Shown here: in pieces, positions 22,300 to 35,049 of the stretch
Numbering within the stretch: the stretch's first letter is position 1
Layout: each line of letters starts with the position of its first letter
Assembly: GCF_004210375.1 (NCBI RefSeq)
Contig: NC_134834.1
Coordinates: forward strand, 38,840,264-38,904,263
Reading direction: 5' to 3'
DNA length: 64,000 nucleotides
From: Tachypleus tridentatus
Lineage: Eukaryota; Arthropoda; Merostomata; Xiphosura; Limulidae
Made by a program: the position numbers and the translations under genes
Notes under the pieces: generated by a model
Databases searched by the model: none
Seen by the model: only the letters and a program-made list of their open reading frames with translations
Told to the model about the DNA's origin: nothing

Positions 22300-24270
22300 T
22301 GCTCTGTAGAACGTTGATTTGTCAGCAGCTACACACTGTTTGACTAATCACATGACTTTAGGAACGCTCTATTGATTTATTTACGCATATATTCTGATTA
22401 AAAAATATCAAGAAACATTTTTGCAGTAAAATAAACAAAAAAAACGAGATTTTCACTTCCAAACATTTACTTAAGGTTTTTTTTTTATACGATGCTCCAA
22501 TATTTCCCAGAGAAGACTCATATTTTTAATTAAAATTTTAAGAAATACAACTCACGTATGGAAGTTAATCTCAGGTTACATATAAACAACTTTTCAAATT
22601 ACTAAATTCTCTTAATAAACATTTACGTTCCATATTAATTTGTAAAGTCCCTAAATTAACTAATCTATTCGTGTTAATGCACATGTGGACTTGGTTTTTG
22701 CCTCAGAGGTTCTTAAGTGAAGTTTTTACTATCTTCATTCTCGTCTTCCAGTGACTAAGTAGTCAAGTTATATCGTTAAAATTCATGGTTCGTCCCCTGC
22801 ACTGGACACAGCAGGAATGTTGAGCTTTAGGCTAAAACAAACTCCTCATTTGCTGTCTGAACTCTAAATCACTCATTGTAACTACTGCATATTTATACGA
22901 AAATGTAATGTTGAAATAATTCTTTGCCTAACATGATTCAAGTGTGTATTGTCTACAAAACAACGTTTTAAATACGCGTGTTTGTTTTGTAAAAAATAAA
23001 AACTACAAAAAACTGAAAACTATTATTATAATGTCAGTACTTTGTAAAATTGACACAATTTACAGAATAAGCTGAAAGCTAAGAGCAAAAATGCTGTTTA
23101 ATAAGTTTTATTTAGATTTTTGTATTTATTCCTCATAGGAGAAATCACTTGTAGTGTGTGACCAGTGTAAAACAGGCGAACTCTCCGTCGTTTATTTGAA
23201 GAAGATAATTTTAGAAAGAACAAGTTATGAACACATAAAACACGTTTACAATGTTTGGTCGCATACTCGTTAACAAAGTCTTACATTATTTGGACTCGCA
23301 AGGAAAGTTGAGTAATTAATTTTAATGCACTTCTCCACAAGAGTATCTGATGTGTTATGTATGGCTTCCAGCTACTAAACTGTACCAAGACAGTTGTGTT
23401 TGGTTCGAAACGCCACCCGAAAATGTATATGGCTTCTTGGCCTGTTGTCTGGCACGTGCCACTTGTTAAATGGTGTTTTGGTTAGGGATATCGAATTGAA
23501 CGCTATCTAGTAAAAGTACATATAATTATGTGTATCTTAATGTTTTCTAAGATGACTGATATTAACTTTGTGTTAATGTTTTCAAAACCCAGATATACGA
23601 CTCTAGACTGTATGTTTGGACGTGCTTAGTTGGGTTTTAGCTAAGTCTAACTTCTATAAGCTGGTTTTTGCTTTGTGTTGATCCGTATTACATCATTGTT
23701 TCATGATAGGTAAAATCGATACAACCATTAACAGTATCCTGTATTTTCGACAACTCATCCTTCGAATGAAAACAGATTATTTTGTTGACGATCATGTGAC
23801 ACATATTGTCTTAAAATTGTTAGTTTTGTCTAAAAGAACAAACAGTTAAGCGGCCGCGCTAAGCTCAAATTAATTAAGATTCGTGTTATGTACTGATAAC
23901 ATACATAGTACATATTTCAAAGAATCAAATTATAAAAAAGTACTTCTCACTCATAACTAGTGCCAGCTGTTATATAATGTTAACATTTATTGCTTTGAAG
24001 CAAGTAGACTAAGACACAGAAAATGTTTCATGTTAAGAGTTGCTTCAGTAAAACAAACAATAAAAATTTGCAGGAAAAAGACTACAGCCAACACCTAGGT
24101 GGCGATATTATGTACGAAGGCTTATTGAGGGTCTTCTGAAACACTTGTCGTCTGGTGACAGGGTGAAAGATTAAGTTGTCGACTCGTCATTTTTCCCACT
24201 TTTCTCTCATCAAATTGGCGCATTTGTGTTTAATTACGAGTTTGTTTAAGATCTTTAAATAAACAGTAAT
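22300..24270. other. glass upstream flank
   Basis: No exon is recognised. It contains a CACCTAGGTGGCG site at 24092-24104 that partly matches a CTCF core. Upstream enhancers of glass could lie here, but none can be named. Confidence 0.45.
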
Positions 24271-24500
24271 GTCGTTAGAGCTTGTAACCACAGTCGCCGT
24301 CCCAGCAGGTAGCTCAGCGGACGTGTGGCACAGAAATCCAACCCCCCGCACGCAATGCCGAATAAAACAAAGATAGATCAGCCTTAATCCCGCGTGTGAT
24401 TTTCAAGTAAGTGATCCGCCGTCTTCCGGGAACTGAGGTAACGACAAACTGCCGACATTTGATATTCTCATCACCAGATGGCTACGATGTTGTTAGTATC
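24271..24500. promoter_or_regulatory. GC/CpG-richer patch with CTCF-like site
   Basis: Unlike its surroundings, this stretch is GC-balanced and holds many CpGs (for example GTCGCCGTCCC, CCCGCGTGTG and GATCCGCCGTCTTCCGGG). It contains TCACCAGATGGC at 24471-24482, one base from a CTCF core, and a tRNA A-box-like TAGCTCAGCGG at 24310. It could be a promoter, insulator or old SINE-derived piece. No reading frame of note. Confidence 0.3.
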
Positions 24501-24718
24501 CTGTTATTATGACAAAACTTTTGTGTACGTCACACCATTTTGATACTAAAACACTCGTTAGTCTCGAATCAAAAACTGTAAATTTTAAAACAGAGCAAAG
24601 AATCTATTGTATATTTAAGTAGGTGTACAGACACTGTTTTTGTTCAGAAAAGAATAGCAAGTACACTAGAAGAATTAACAAGATTCCTTTGTAAAAATAA
24701 TCCCATAGAAAAGGAGAT

Positions 24719-24976
24719 GGTTTGAATTTGGCGCAAACCTACACGAGGGCTATCTGCGCTAGCCGTCCCTAATTTAGCCGTGTGAGATTAGACGGAAAGC
24801 AGCTAGTCATCACCATCCACCGCCAACGCTTGGGCTACTCTTTTACCAAAAATTGGTGGGATTAATCGTGATATTATAACGCCCCCACGACTGAAAGGGC
24901 AAGCATGTTTGGTGTGAGAGAGATTCGAACCCGCAAATGACGAGTCGAGTGCCTTAACCACCTGGCCAATCCGGAC
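24719..24976 (-). repeat. type-1 SINE
   Basis: A full-length minus-strand copy from the TTTGAATTTGGCGCAAACCT end to the ACCACCTGGCCAATCCGGAC head. Confidence 0.9.
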
Positions 24977-26103
24977 ACGAAAATGAAATGGAGATTGAAC
25001 TTAGTGAAAGTTCTAACCAACTAAATCATGAATAATGAAATAAAAAAGTAGTTTTCTGTTGTAGTAGTCGAGAGCTCTGAGTTATAACAATCCAGGAAAC
25101 AAACTTCTTTCGTCAACCAAAAGAAAAATACATGTAATAAGTTATATCATACAGTTAGTACTATTATTTTAAATGCTCGCTGGTTTAGTAGTGTTTGAAA
25201 GAAAGTAGATAAGAACATAAGTTAATTAGGAAATAGAAATTTAAAAAACTGATTGAGCAAAACACTCCTAGAAATACAGTCAGTAGTTTACAAGGGTAGC
25301 GATTAAAGAACATAATCATTTTTCACGTTACGTTGAACTGAACTTTGAAGACTTAAATGTCATAATTCAAAACTTTTTATCACATTTTCATCTCCATTCT
25401 GTTTTCTCTGTTTGACCGTTTGTTAAACTATATATCTTACATATCTGTGTTGTACCCGATATTTTTAACTTAATCATTTCTAAAATTCCAAATATTGTTA
25501 GCATAGATTGTATACGTGTTTGTTGTTATTTGGTCATTTCCGAAATTCTGATGCTGTATCTATATACATTTATTTTTTCTCTAGTTGTTTCTAGAATGTA
25601 TTGTAGACGTGGTTTTCCATGTTGTTTATATATGTTGTTTTCCGTTTTATTCCAGTTAAACTTTATGGTTCCAGGCCTACCTTTTCTACACATATTTTTT
25701 GTTTGTCGAGTATCTAATCATTAACGGAACTTTGTTTGCTATAAACTTAACTGTTATTTTTTATTTATTTATATGTATTAATTTCTTAAATTGTGCATGT
25801 TACAGACCTAGTTTTGTACACGTATTTTTTAAAATCCCTTTTTTTAACAATGGACAGTAATAAAATAAGTAGCTGTCATACCAGAAAGAAGCTTTAGAAT
25901 GACCGGAAGCGATCTGCAATAGTATACAAACCGTAGTTCCGAAATGGTTTTGCATTACGGTTGCTCGGTAGGCAAGGCAGCATTGTTTCTAGCTGCGGCA
26001 TAACAGCTCATGAAATGACTCTGACTTTTTGTTTTCCTTTTAATTCAAGTAAAAATTTTAGCTCCTAGCTTCGTCATCTTTTGACCGATTTGAGATATGT
26101 GTC
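24977..26103. other. AT-rich DNA without a recognised gene
   Basis: It holds the degenerate T-rich block at 25.4-25.85 kb and nothing else recognised. Confidence 0.5.
25420..25850. repeat. degenerate T-rich repeat block
   Basis: Pieces like TATACGTGTTTGTTGTTATTTGG, TTTCTAAAATTC and TACACATATTTTTTGTTTGT recur about every 80 bp. The short reading frame in it (25530-25724) is compositionally repeat-like and not a believable gene. Confidence 0.35.
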
Positions 26104-26187
26104 TTTAAGCCGAACATGTATGAACACCACAAAATAAGTCATAAAGTTATCTGTTAATTTGTGGTATTCATACATGTTCGGCTTAAA
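26104..26187. repeat. hairpin with 30-bp arms
   Basis: Arms 26104-26133 and 26158-26187 match at 29 of 30 positions around a 24-bp loop. This is a possible MITE core or small-RNA-like foldback. No flanking gene is present. Confidence 0.85.
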
Positions 26188-26357
26188 GCTTAACAATAAA
26201 AATCCATATTGAGGGATTAACTAACTGTTAACGTTATAACTTAGTCTGTGGTTTGTACATTAAACTTTTACTAACATGTAACTTACAAGCACCACAATAA
26301 CTTCTGAAACGAAATAACTCAAACATATTACTGAAATTACGAGACTATAAATAACCG

Positions 26358-26491
26358 TTTTGTTGTTGTTGTTGTTTTGAATTACGCACAAAGCTACACA
26401 ATAGGCTATCTGTGCTCTGCCCACCACGGGTATCGAAACCCGGATTTAGCGTTGTAAGTTCGCAAACATACTGCTGAGCCACTGGGGGGCA
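26358..26491 (-). repeat. type-2 SINE
   Basis: A minus-strand copy with a (GTT)n tail, the CCACCACGGGTATCGAAACC B-box side and the GAGCCACTGGGGGGC head. Confidence 0.88.
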
Positions 26492-27070
26492 ACTGTTTTG
26501 AAACAAGCAACAAAAACAAATGCAGCCTTTATTTAGGGTTAAACACACTTGTGCTTCCTATAAACGTTCTGTATAGCACAATGGTAGACAAATTCAAGCT
26601 GGTAAGACTTTATTTCACTCGTAGGTTGGCAGGAAGAAAGAAAACGGAAGTTGGTACTATGACAACTTTACAAGTGGCATAAAAAAATTGCATACGTAGC
26701 TTGAGCTAACAGTCTAATCTGACCATTGGTATACCTTGGTTATTCGAGTCAGAGATTAATCTCTTTATCAATTTATGAAAATATAGTCTTTCTGCTTGTC
26801 TCTTTTATCCAGAACGACCACCTGTAATAATGCCAAATCGCACTTGTTAGTCTTATTCTAGGGGATCAGACAAGTTATGGATTTAACTTCACCAAATTAT
26901 AACAGAAAGTAAGACAATGACGCGTAAATTAATTGGATATTTCTCAAGTGAGATATAGTATTGAGCAATTTACAAAAGAGCTAATTAAAACTATGACAGT
27001 TTCTCAGTCGTAAGAGAAATGGTGCAATTAGTTAATAAAATGTTTATTTTATTGCTCTTGCTCCCGAAAG

Positions 27071-27352
27071 GGTCCGGCATGGTCAGGTGGGTGAAGGAGT
27101 TCGACTCGTAATCTGAGGGTAGCTGTTTCACATCCCCTTCGCACCAAACATACTTGCTATTTCAGCCGTGGAAGCGTTATAACGTGACGGTCAATCCCAC
27201 TATTCTTTGGTAAAAGAGTAGCCCAATAGTTAGCGGTGGGTGGTGATAACTAGCTGCCTTCTCTCTAGTCTTACACTGCTAAATTATGGATGGGTAGCGC
27301 AGATAGCCCTCGTGTGGCTTTGCGCGAAATTCAAACACAAACAAAACAAACT
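27071..27352 (+). repeat. type-1 SINE
   Basis: A full copy with a decayed B box (GCTGTTTCACATCCCC) and intact body and AAAC tail. The short coding-looking frames across 27240-27700 start in this SINE and are not genes. Confidence 0.9.
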
Positions 27353-27969
27353 GCTCTTGGAGGAGGGGCAATCAGGTATATGTGTGTGTGTCTGTCCATC
27401 TGTGTTTTCGTGCACGTATTCCGAAAACTAACAGACCAACCAGCACGAAAAGTTTACACAAATGGAAAGTCAGTGGTCAGTGTGGAACATCCTTTCCAAA
27501 TTTGTTCCAGATCAAAATCCAAATCCTGGATCACTTTGAACCATTTTTCTTTTATAATGGGGAGACAGAGCATTTTCGCGATTTTTTGGTTTAATAACTC
27601 TGTAAGGTGTGATCAGGTTTGTACTAAAGTTCATGTTCACATTAAGGTTGAGATTAATCACAACACAACAAAGAATTACTGGGATCGTTAACAATTCTAG
27701 ATTTTAGAAGATTTTCTGAGTTTTCATAGATGAAATTTGACGTTATCCGATACAAACGCATGCAATTTCGAAAAGAAGTAGGGGACGAGGGTATGCAGTC
27801 TCTCTGATTGCTCTTCCTAACAACAGTTTAAAACTCAAATGATTTTAAAGTTAGTTATCTGTTCTTTGTTTTTAAAGAATTACCTTAGAATTATTGCTCT
27901 TATTGTGAATATGGAAGATGTATACAGATCCTATTTCTGTAAGGCTTTTTATATTGTTTTTAATTACCT

Positions 27970-28685
27970 TTAACTTATTATAATTTATCTTAACGATATA
28001 TATAAAAGTTCTGACATTTGCCACAAAAATTGATACATACAATTTTATTTCTTATCACAGATATATTTTAAGATACAAAAATCTTTACAATTTGTAATAA
28101 TAATTATTTCGAATAATAACTTATATACAAAACTTTCACAAACTTACAAACAATACTGAACCTTCTGTCTTATCTGTAAATGAATTTTTTATTGTCTGTT
28201 CACAGATACTCAGGTACTCTTCTCTTTACGGAATTTTAGGCAGCCTCACGCGGTTTATAAACTCAATTTTTACTTAAGAAGGTAGCTAATGTTTTCGTAG
28301 AAATATTAACGTCCGAAGTTAATTCACTGAAGTTAAACGGTTTGTAACGTTCGAAATCTATAAACGTTCCTGGTTAAGTATCTATAGTTTTCCGATTAAC
28401 AAGTGTAAATCGCAGTTATAGCTTCCGAAATCCATAATATACTAACTGTAGTAACCCAACAATATAAAACTGTCTCTTCGAGTGTCGGTTTATAAATGTT
28501 AAGGCGAAGCTTCAGAAATTCTAGTTGGCAATAATGTAAAACATATATTGTTGATCCTTACACTCGTGAATCTTCTACAGATTTTGAGAACAGGCAAAAT
28601 TTTCGCAATACATAATTAACTCGATACGTTATAGTTACACGCATTTATAAATGTATATTTAACTAAAACAAACACCAATATTAAA
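27970..28685 (-). mobile_element. LTR-like dispersed repeat, copy on minus strand
   Basis: Read on the minus strand it aligns with 50418-51525 from a TTGGTGTTTGTTTTAGTTA-like start through ACCAGGAACGTTTATAGATT and CTTCAGTGAATTAACTTCGG. The match continues into a TTGTATATAAG TATA-like box and AATAAA sites before a GATAAATTATAATA end. That layout fits a long terminal repeat. An internal deletion near its 3' end shortens it. Confidence 0.55.
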
Positions 28686-28873
28686 ATAAGTATATAATAG
28701 TAAGTTCGTTGCACACCTTAGACAAGATTTGTTATAAAAATTTTAACAGAATGAGGCAGCATGTAAAAACTTCTCTACGAAATCCACATTCATCGTAAAA
28801 AGCTTCAAACATATTTTTTGGTAGTTGTTTTCTACAAAACATTTGACATTTTTATTTTACAACTTCGACTTGT

Positions 28874-29072
28874 TGGGCTCGGCATAGCCAAGCGTGTTAA
28901 GGCGTTCGAAAAACATAAGTTTGGTAAAATTATAAAACAACAGATTGTTTTATTTATATCAGTACGTTATGTGTGATAGTATCACTATCCAATTCTGGAA
29001 ACAGCAGTAAGTATGCCATGTAAGTTAACTATTGGCGGTGGGTGGTAATGACTAGTTGCCTTCCCTCTAGTG
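28874..29072 (+). repeat. type-1 SINE remnants interrupted by unrelated sequence
   Basis: The head GGGCTCGGCATAGCCAAGCG (28874-28909) and a body piece GGTGGGTGGTAATGACTAGT (29030-29072) belong to one family in one orientation. About 120 bp of foreign AT-rich sequence replaces the expected body between them. Confidence 0.6.
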
Positions 29073-29074
29073 TT

Positions 29075-29352
29075 GGCCCGGCGTGGTCAGGTGGGTTAAG
29101 GCGTTCAACTCGTAATCCAAGAGCCGCAGGTTCGAATCCCGGTCGCACCAAACATGCTCGCCCTCCCAGACGTGGGGGCGTTATAATGTGACGGTCAATC
29201 CAACTATTCGTTGGTAAAAGAGTAGCCCAAGAGTTGACGGTGGGTGGTGATGACTAGCTGCCTTCCCTCTAGTCATACACTGCTAAATTATGGACGGCTA
29301 GCGCAGATAGCCCTCGAATAGCTTTGCGCTAAATTCAAAACAAACAAACAAA
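29075..29352 (+). repeat. type-1 SINE nested in an older SINE piece
   Basis: A near-consensus copy beginning GGCCCGGCGTGGTCAGGTGG and ending in the AAACAAACAAAC tail. It starts in the middle of the CCCTCTAGT block of the older piece, so it inserted later. Confidence 0.92.
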
Positions 29353-32300
29353 TTGGCTTGTTGTTTGTCATATTTATACATTTCAGTATTTGGGAGTTAC
29401 AATGCTAGAGAGGAGAATTTCACACACACACATACACATAAACAAAAAGGAATCCTCAATAGCTGCGGCACTTGACCTTCTTTGGAAAGAATGATGCCTT
29501 TATTTTGTTTTTTATTACCTATATTTCTGTACGCTAGGCATGCCAAACCTAGGACGTGTATACTCAGTTCATTTTTATTACTCATATGGACCTCTACCAG
29601 CCTACCCTCAAACTTAAATTCTTTTAGGCACGATTGGAGTAAACTTATTTATGAGACCTTTTTAAGATAAAACAAGACTTATAGTGAAGAGGAGAAAGTT
29701 AGAGGTGAGTGAGATCACGATTGAAATCACATTTTGTATCAAGTATCAGAAATTGGAAGCTAAACTGCAGCCGGAGTCTTCCTGTATTTTAGAAAATCTG
29801 CTTAATACAATCAGTTTGATATTTATAGACTAATTAGAATTATTGCTATGGGATTCTAAAGTGGCTGACAACAATCAGAGATGAACCGAAGTGCGAGTTT
29901 GGATCACCAGCAATTAAGCAGTGAATAGAAATGTTTTTGGAGGACAACATTTGTGAGGAGGTATTGTTCCATTTCTATAGGAGGAGGTAGCAAAGCATCT
30001 CATCAAAATATTTAGAACCTTTGGGGAAGTGGGGGGATAGTCATTTCTATTCTAGCAAGGTAGTCCAGTGATCCAGTCAAGGGATGGCCTTGGTTAAGGC
30101 CATAGTGAGATGCAAATATATTGATTGTAAATGGTGTAGCGCCCTGTAACTTCTCGCTGTGAGCTCTTTATACACATAGATACAGGGGTTCTCAGGCAGC
30201 ATATATAAAACTGTGGCAAAGTCTCAGTTTTCTGGAAATAAGAATGCTGGATGTAGGACTTTATCCTTTTAGCCATAAATTATTAGCAACAAGATTCAGC
30301 AATCCACCTCACCCATGTTCAAAGGAATAACTAAGAATGATCTAGAACAGTTTCTAAAACATTTTAGCCAGTAACTTCCTGAAATGAGTAGAACTAGAAA
30401 CAGACAATGCAATTTCTGGTGCTAAGCATCTATATGAATTAGCACTCAGTTATACAGAGTTCTTGATGAGAAGCAATTTGATGACTAAAACAAATCCATA
30501 GTCAAATCCTGTAAAAATTGTCATACCTTGAGGAACTTAACAATCCAATTAACCATGTTCAAGGCTTGAAAGAAATAAGAATATGTGATCTTGCCTGTTT
30601 ATGTTGACCTACGTTTATAACAATATTTGTATTTCTTAAGGCATATATGAAATAGTTAATGTATATGTATTATGTGAATGAATGTGAATATACAGATAAA
30701 ACAGAGTTTTAAGCAATAAATATTGACTTCGATACTGAGATACTCATGTTCAGGAAATAAAAGATCACAGCAATTACCTTAAAAGAGAAACACTGCATCT
30801 CCTGTGTTTATATTAAGTCAGTAAATACTATAATGGGGTCATTTCAACTGTAAATCTGAAGCATAAGGCAATTGATGGATAATGTGTATCTATATCAAAA
30901 GAAAGCAATGATATTGTAATTTCATCTGAATATAGTGACACTATGATTAAATCAGGTTTATCACTGCTTCATTTCGTTCTAGTTATATTTAGACTTGTAA
31001 CAGAAGAAAGGTAGAGATGGGATGTAACCACGTAGTTTTGACCCCTCAGGATTAAAGGAAATGGTCATTGCTTGTTAAGCTACCAAACAGATAATTCCCA
31101 CCTCCAATGTATCCAAATATCTACCACAGAAAGCAAACAATGTGGATAAGCCTTAATGTTACTCTAGCTTGTGGTCGCATACTGCTAGACGATGACCAAA
31201 CAAAAAGTGTGATCATATGATATTGTTATCTAACAATCTTATTAAGCCAGTACATCTACTAATGCTAGAGAGTAATTTATTCAGACAGAAGTATATGTAT
31301 ATACAAATTCTGAAAAATCAGCACCTAACCTTCATGACAGCTCCTTAAAATATTTTGTGAAGACTTTTAACTTTATGTCACTTTCTGGACTTCCATCCTA
31401 TTTAACGCCAGACTGACTTAACAATTTTAATCTTGATTTTAATTTTAAAAAATGTATGTTCTTTGATCAATGATAATCTTTGTTTTAAATGTTTGAAGTT
31501 AATGCAGGCTGTGTAATGGAGAAGAACCTTTTGACATTAGAGCCAGTGGTTATTAAATTATAATTAACACTACTGACCAGAATCGTAAAATTTTCAAACT
31601 GGACTAATGAAAAAGCTAAAAAGGACAATTTCTCCGAAGAGTGATGTAGCACTAGCCTACATTTAATTGACCCATCTATCTTATGTTATCCTCAAACGGT
31701 TGAGGAGCATAACACCAAGTTTCAATGAAAGAAGGGTGTTCTAACTAATTCACAACAGAATCATTTTATACCTCATTCGAAGACAGTCATTTTTCAGTGA
31801 TGGTAAAGTCCAAAGGAAAGATGAGGATGCAAACTCAGCTATAATACCCAGGATGGCTACAAAATTAATAATGACACATCATCCATAGGAGCTGGATTCT
31901 TATGAATCAGGACTTTGAGAGCCTCACTGAGGAAAACCCCAACATCAAGGCCAAGGAACTTGGCCCTTGCTTAAATCCTTACCTTGAGGAGACACAGTCA
32001 GATCCAAGTCCCCTGATAAGTGAAGGCTTAAAAACTGTTTCAAATGGTTAAGACTGGCATATGAAAAAGAAGTTGACAGCAGCTCTGAATATGTCATTGT
32101 GTCTGTAAAAGGATGATATCAAGTTAAAGACAAGACATCCATATTTTGAGGAGATAATTTTCCTCAAGTACGAGAGACCATGGTACCCCTGGATGACCTA
32201 TTATTTTCCCTTTAGATAGAAGCTTACAACTCCTCTTTTGCAATTATAGTAAATAGTTTGTTTGTATGAGTACCTAAGTTAGTGTTTGTGAACTTGTTTT

Positions 32301-32942
32301 TATAATTTCTGTTTTGTATCTTGAAAATATTTCAAGTTATAAGCAATGACGCCACATAGGAAAGCCTAGTTTATTTTCCGTTCCTATATTTTATGTGCGA
32401 CATACATTGTTTTTTCTTCTATATTCAAATAATTTAGTTTATTTTCATACAATGTTTCCTCTTTTTTAATTTTCCTGAATTTTGTTTAATATTCATACAT
32501 TATTTCTTATCATTATTTTATTGTTAAATAATGTTAGAGTTTTTTTATTATGTTTATTATCGTATACTTTTAGAAAAGATTATTGCACTTGCTTAAATTT
32601 TGATGTTTCGTTTCTATTTACTTCTACAAAGTTTATTTCTCTAATTTCCTTTCTGGTATATCTTACGTGACCTTTGTTATTCACATTTTAACTTAATTTG
32701 CCATTTAACCTGAATTTACTTTATTTTTGTACTTAGTTTTGACATATTACACGCTAAGTTCTGAATTTATCTAGGTAATATTTATTTTATTAATGATTTT
32801 TAGATATTATTATGTTTGCCTTTGTTTTGTTTATAATTTTTGCCCGTATTGTGATCAGTTTAGACTGAAATTTTTAGTTTGAGATTCTCAGTTGTGGAAC
32901 CTTTCTGTTTAATGTTCAGTAAATATATTAATGTTTCGTTTG
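29353..32942. other. SINE-free stretch, unrecognised
   Basis: From about 29.7 to 32.2 kb the sequence is less AT-extreme than its neighbours and free of SINEs. It has many short peptide-like frames broken by stops, for example an acidic, Pro/Glu-rich one near 31930-32050. It may be a decayed mobile element or processed pseudogene, but no domain was recognised. Confidence 0.35.
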
Positions 32943-32954
32943 ACGAGGTAAGTA

Positions 32955-33230
32955 GGCCCGGCATGGCCAAGCGTGTTAAGGCGTGCGACTCGTAATCTGA
33001 GGGTCGCGGGTTCGCATCCCGGTCGCACCAAACATGCTCGCCCTCCCAGCCGTGAGCGCGTTATAATGTGACGGTCAATCCCACTATTCGTAAAAGAGTA
33101 GCCCAAGAATTGGCGGTGGGTGGTGATGACTAGCTGCCTTCCCTCTAATCTTACACTGCTAAATTAGGGACGGATAGCACAGATAGCCCCCGAGTAGCTT
33201 TGTGCGAAATTCCAAAACAAACAAACAAAC
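32955..33230 (+). repeat. type-1 SINE with target-site duplication
   Basis: A near-consensus copy. The 11-bp ACGAGGTAAGT occurs immediately before (32943-32953) and after (33231-33241) it, an unaltered target-site duplication showing a recent LINE-driven insertion. Confidence 0.95.
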
Positions 33231-33241
33231 ACGAGGTAAGT

Positions 33242-34047
33242 GACGTAATTACGTCTACGTATATGGATAGAACTGTATAAGCATAAGATCTAAATAATGG
33301 GACTCCAAATTTAAAATTGTTTTATGACTGGGACAGTTCTAAGGTACAAAAGGGAAGAGTCTGCTTATTAATAGGTCTTGTCTAACATGTTTTCAAGTAT
33401 CGTATACAGTTTGGCCAGCTTTATTTCAATCCAGGCTAAAATGAAGCTATTAACGTTTCTTGATCTTTTCTCTCATGGAAATTCTTAATCAAATTGCACC
33501 AAATCAAGTACAAGGTTTCTGCTTAAAAATTGATAATTTAATTTAGTATTTCCATTTGTAAACAATATTTCGAAAAAAAATTGCTAAAAACGCTTCCTTT
33601 CAACTTTAAATATTATTTTTTGTTTATAAAAATAAATTTTATAAATATCTAGTCAGTTTCAAATTTTTTGACATATTTAATACATTGCTTTTAATACTTT
33701 ATATTTCTAACTGAAAACTAAAACATTCACAAATTCTAACTACAAAACGTTAAAAATTTGACAAAACTGACAAAGATTTATTGGTGACCTAGTACCACAA
33801 CTTTCAAAATGGCGTAATCCTTTGTCAGGAGCCGAGCCTTGATTTCTGCTAATAATATTTTTGGTCAAGATCATTTCGTTTCTAATAAAACGTTTGTTTC
33901 AAATAAATAATAAGTTATTTTATTTATGTGTTGTTTGAGTACAATTTAAAATATGTTCAATCAAATACATTTGAATAAGTTGCTGTTACTTATTATACGC
34001 GTTAAACATAACACAAATCCACCAATGAGTATTCTTGTATGCTGATG
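33242..34047. other. AT-rich DNA without a recognised gene
   Basis: No coding or repeat signature seen. Confidence 0.5.
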
Positions 34048-34167
34048 TGTGGGTATTTTTCTCATAGCAAAGCCACATTGAGCTATCAACTGAGCCTACC
34101 GAAGGGAATCGACCTCCTGATTTTAACGTTATAAGCCCCTAAACTTACCGCTGTACTAGCGGGGGTT
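34048..34167 (-). repeat. type-3 SINE
   Basis: A minus-strand copy with GGGAATCGACCTCC (altered B box) and the TACCGCTGTACTAGCGGGGG head. Confidence 0.85.
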
Positions 34168-35049
34168 TTATGGTTATGACAGCATCTCCTAAAATGTTTG
34201 TTTCTTGTTTTCAAAACCACGTATAATTTTAGTAACCATCTTTTTCTAATACTATATACTTCTTACATTTCCTCTAATTTTTCCCAGTCATGTTAATGGA
34301 CTGATGTGTTTTTGTAAAATTTATTTAAACATGCTTAATTATCTATGAGTGAAGTTTGAAATTATTAATTTAGTTGATCAGAAGAAAGTTAGAAAAGGTC
34401 ACTTGGTCATTTTTGAATTACCTAATACTAGTTATATATATCCGACATGTTTCGTATGGCAAAATTATCAGCTTAGGTGAAAGTCCGGCGCCCTCTAAAA
34501 ATTACAATCACATAAAACATAGTTTTTAAATTATTTACGCAAATGCAAAAACAAGCCATTATTTTTATTATCAGTTGAGTTTAGAATAAACTGTGACAAT
34601 AATGTAAACCATCTCTGTGCTGTTATTTTCAGCTCTAAGTTCGCTGTCACCTAGCACTAAGTATATTGAATGTTGTGTATCGGGTACTTGAATTGATAAA
34701 ATACAAAATAAGATTTCTTATACGAACCAAAAAATTGAAACTGAAGAAAACGAACAGTGTATGGTTTCTATTTATACATAAGTTGTGATCAATAATATCG
34801 AGTACGACATAATCTATACTGAGTAATAGATATTATTCCATTGCGCATGTACTAGTGGAAGCCATGCTATTCCGCACCGAAACATGCGTCATTGTGTCAC
34901 CAAGGCTTCATCTTCCATTTATATGGTATCTCTTGTTTATGGTCAATGTAGTGTAATCGCTGTTATACTTAATTAAATTATATCAGCTATTAGTACATGC
35001 TTTCTGCAATTTTATTTGCTGAAAGTCTTTAGACAAATACAATCTAACA
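34168..35049. other. AT-rich DNA without a recognised gene
   Basis: No coding or repeat signature seen. Confidence 0.5.
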
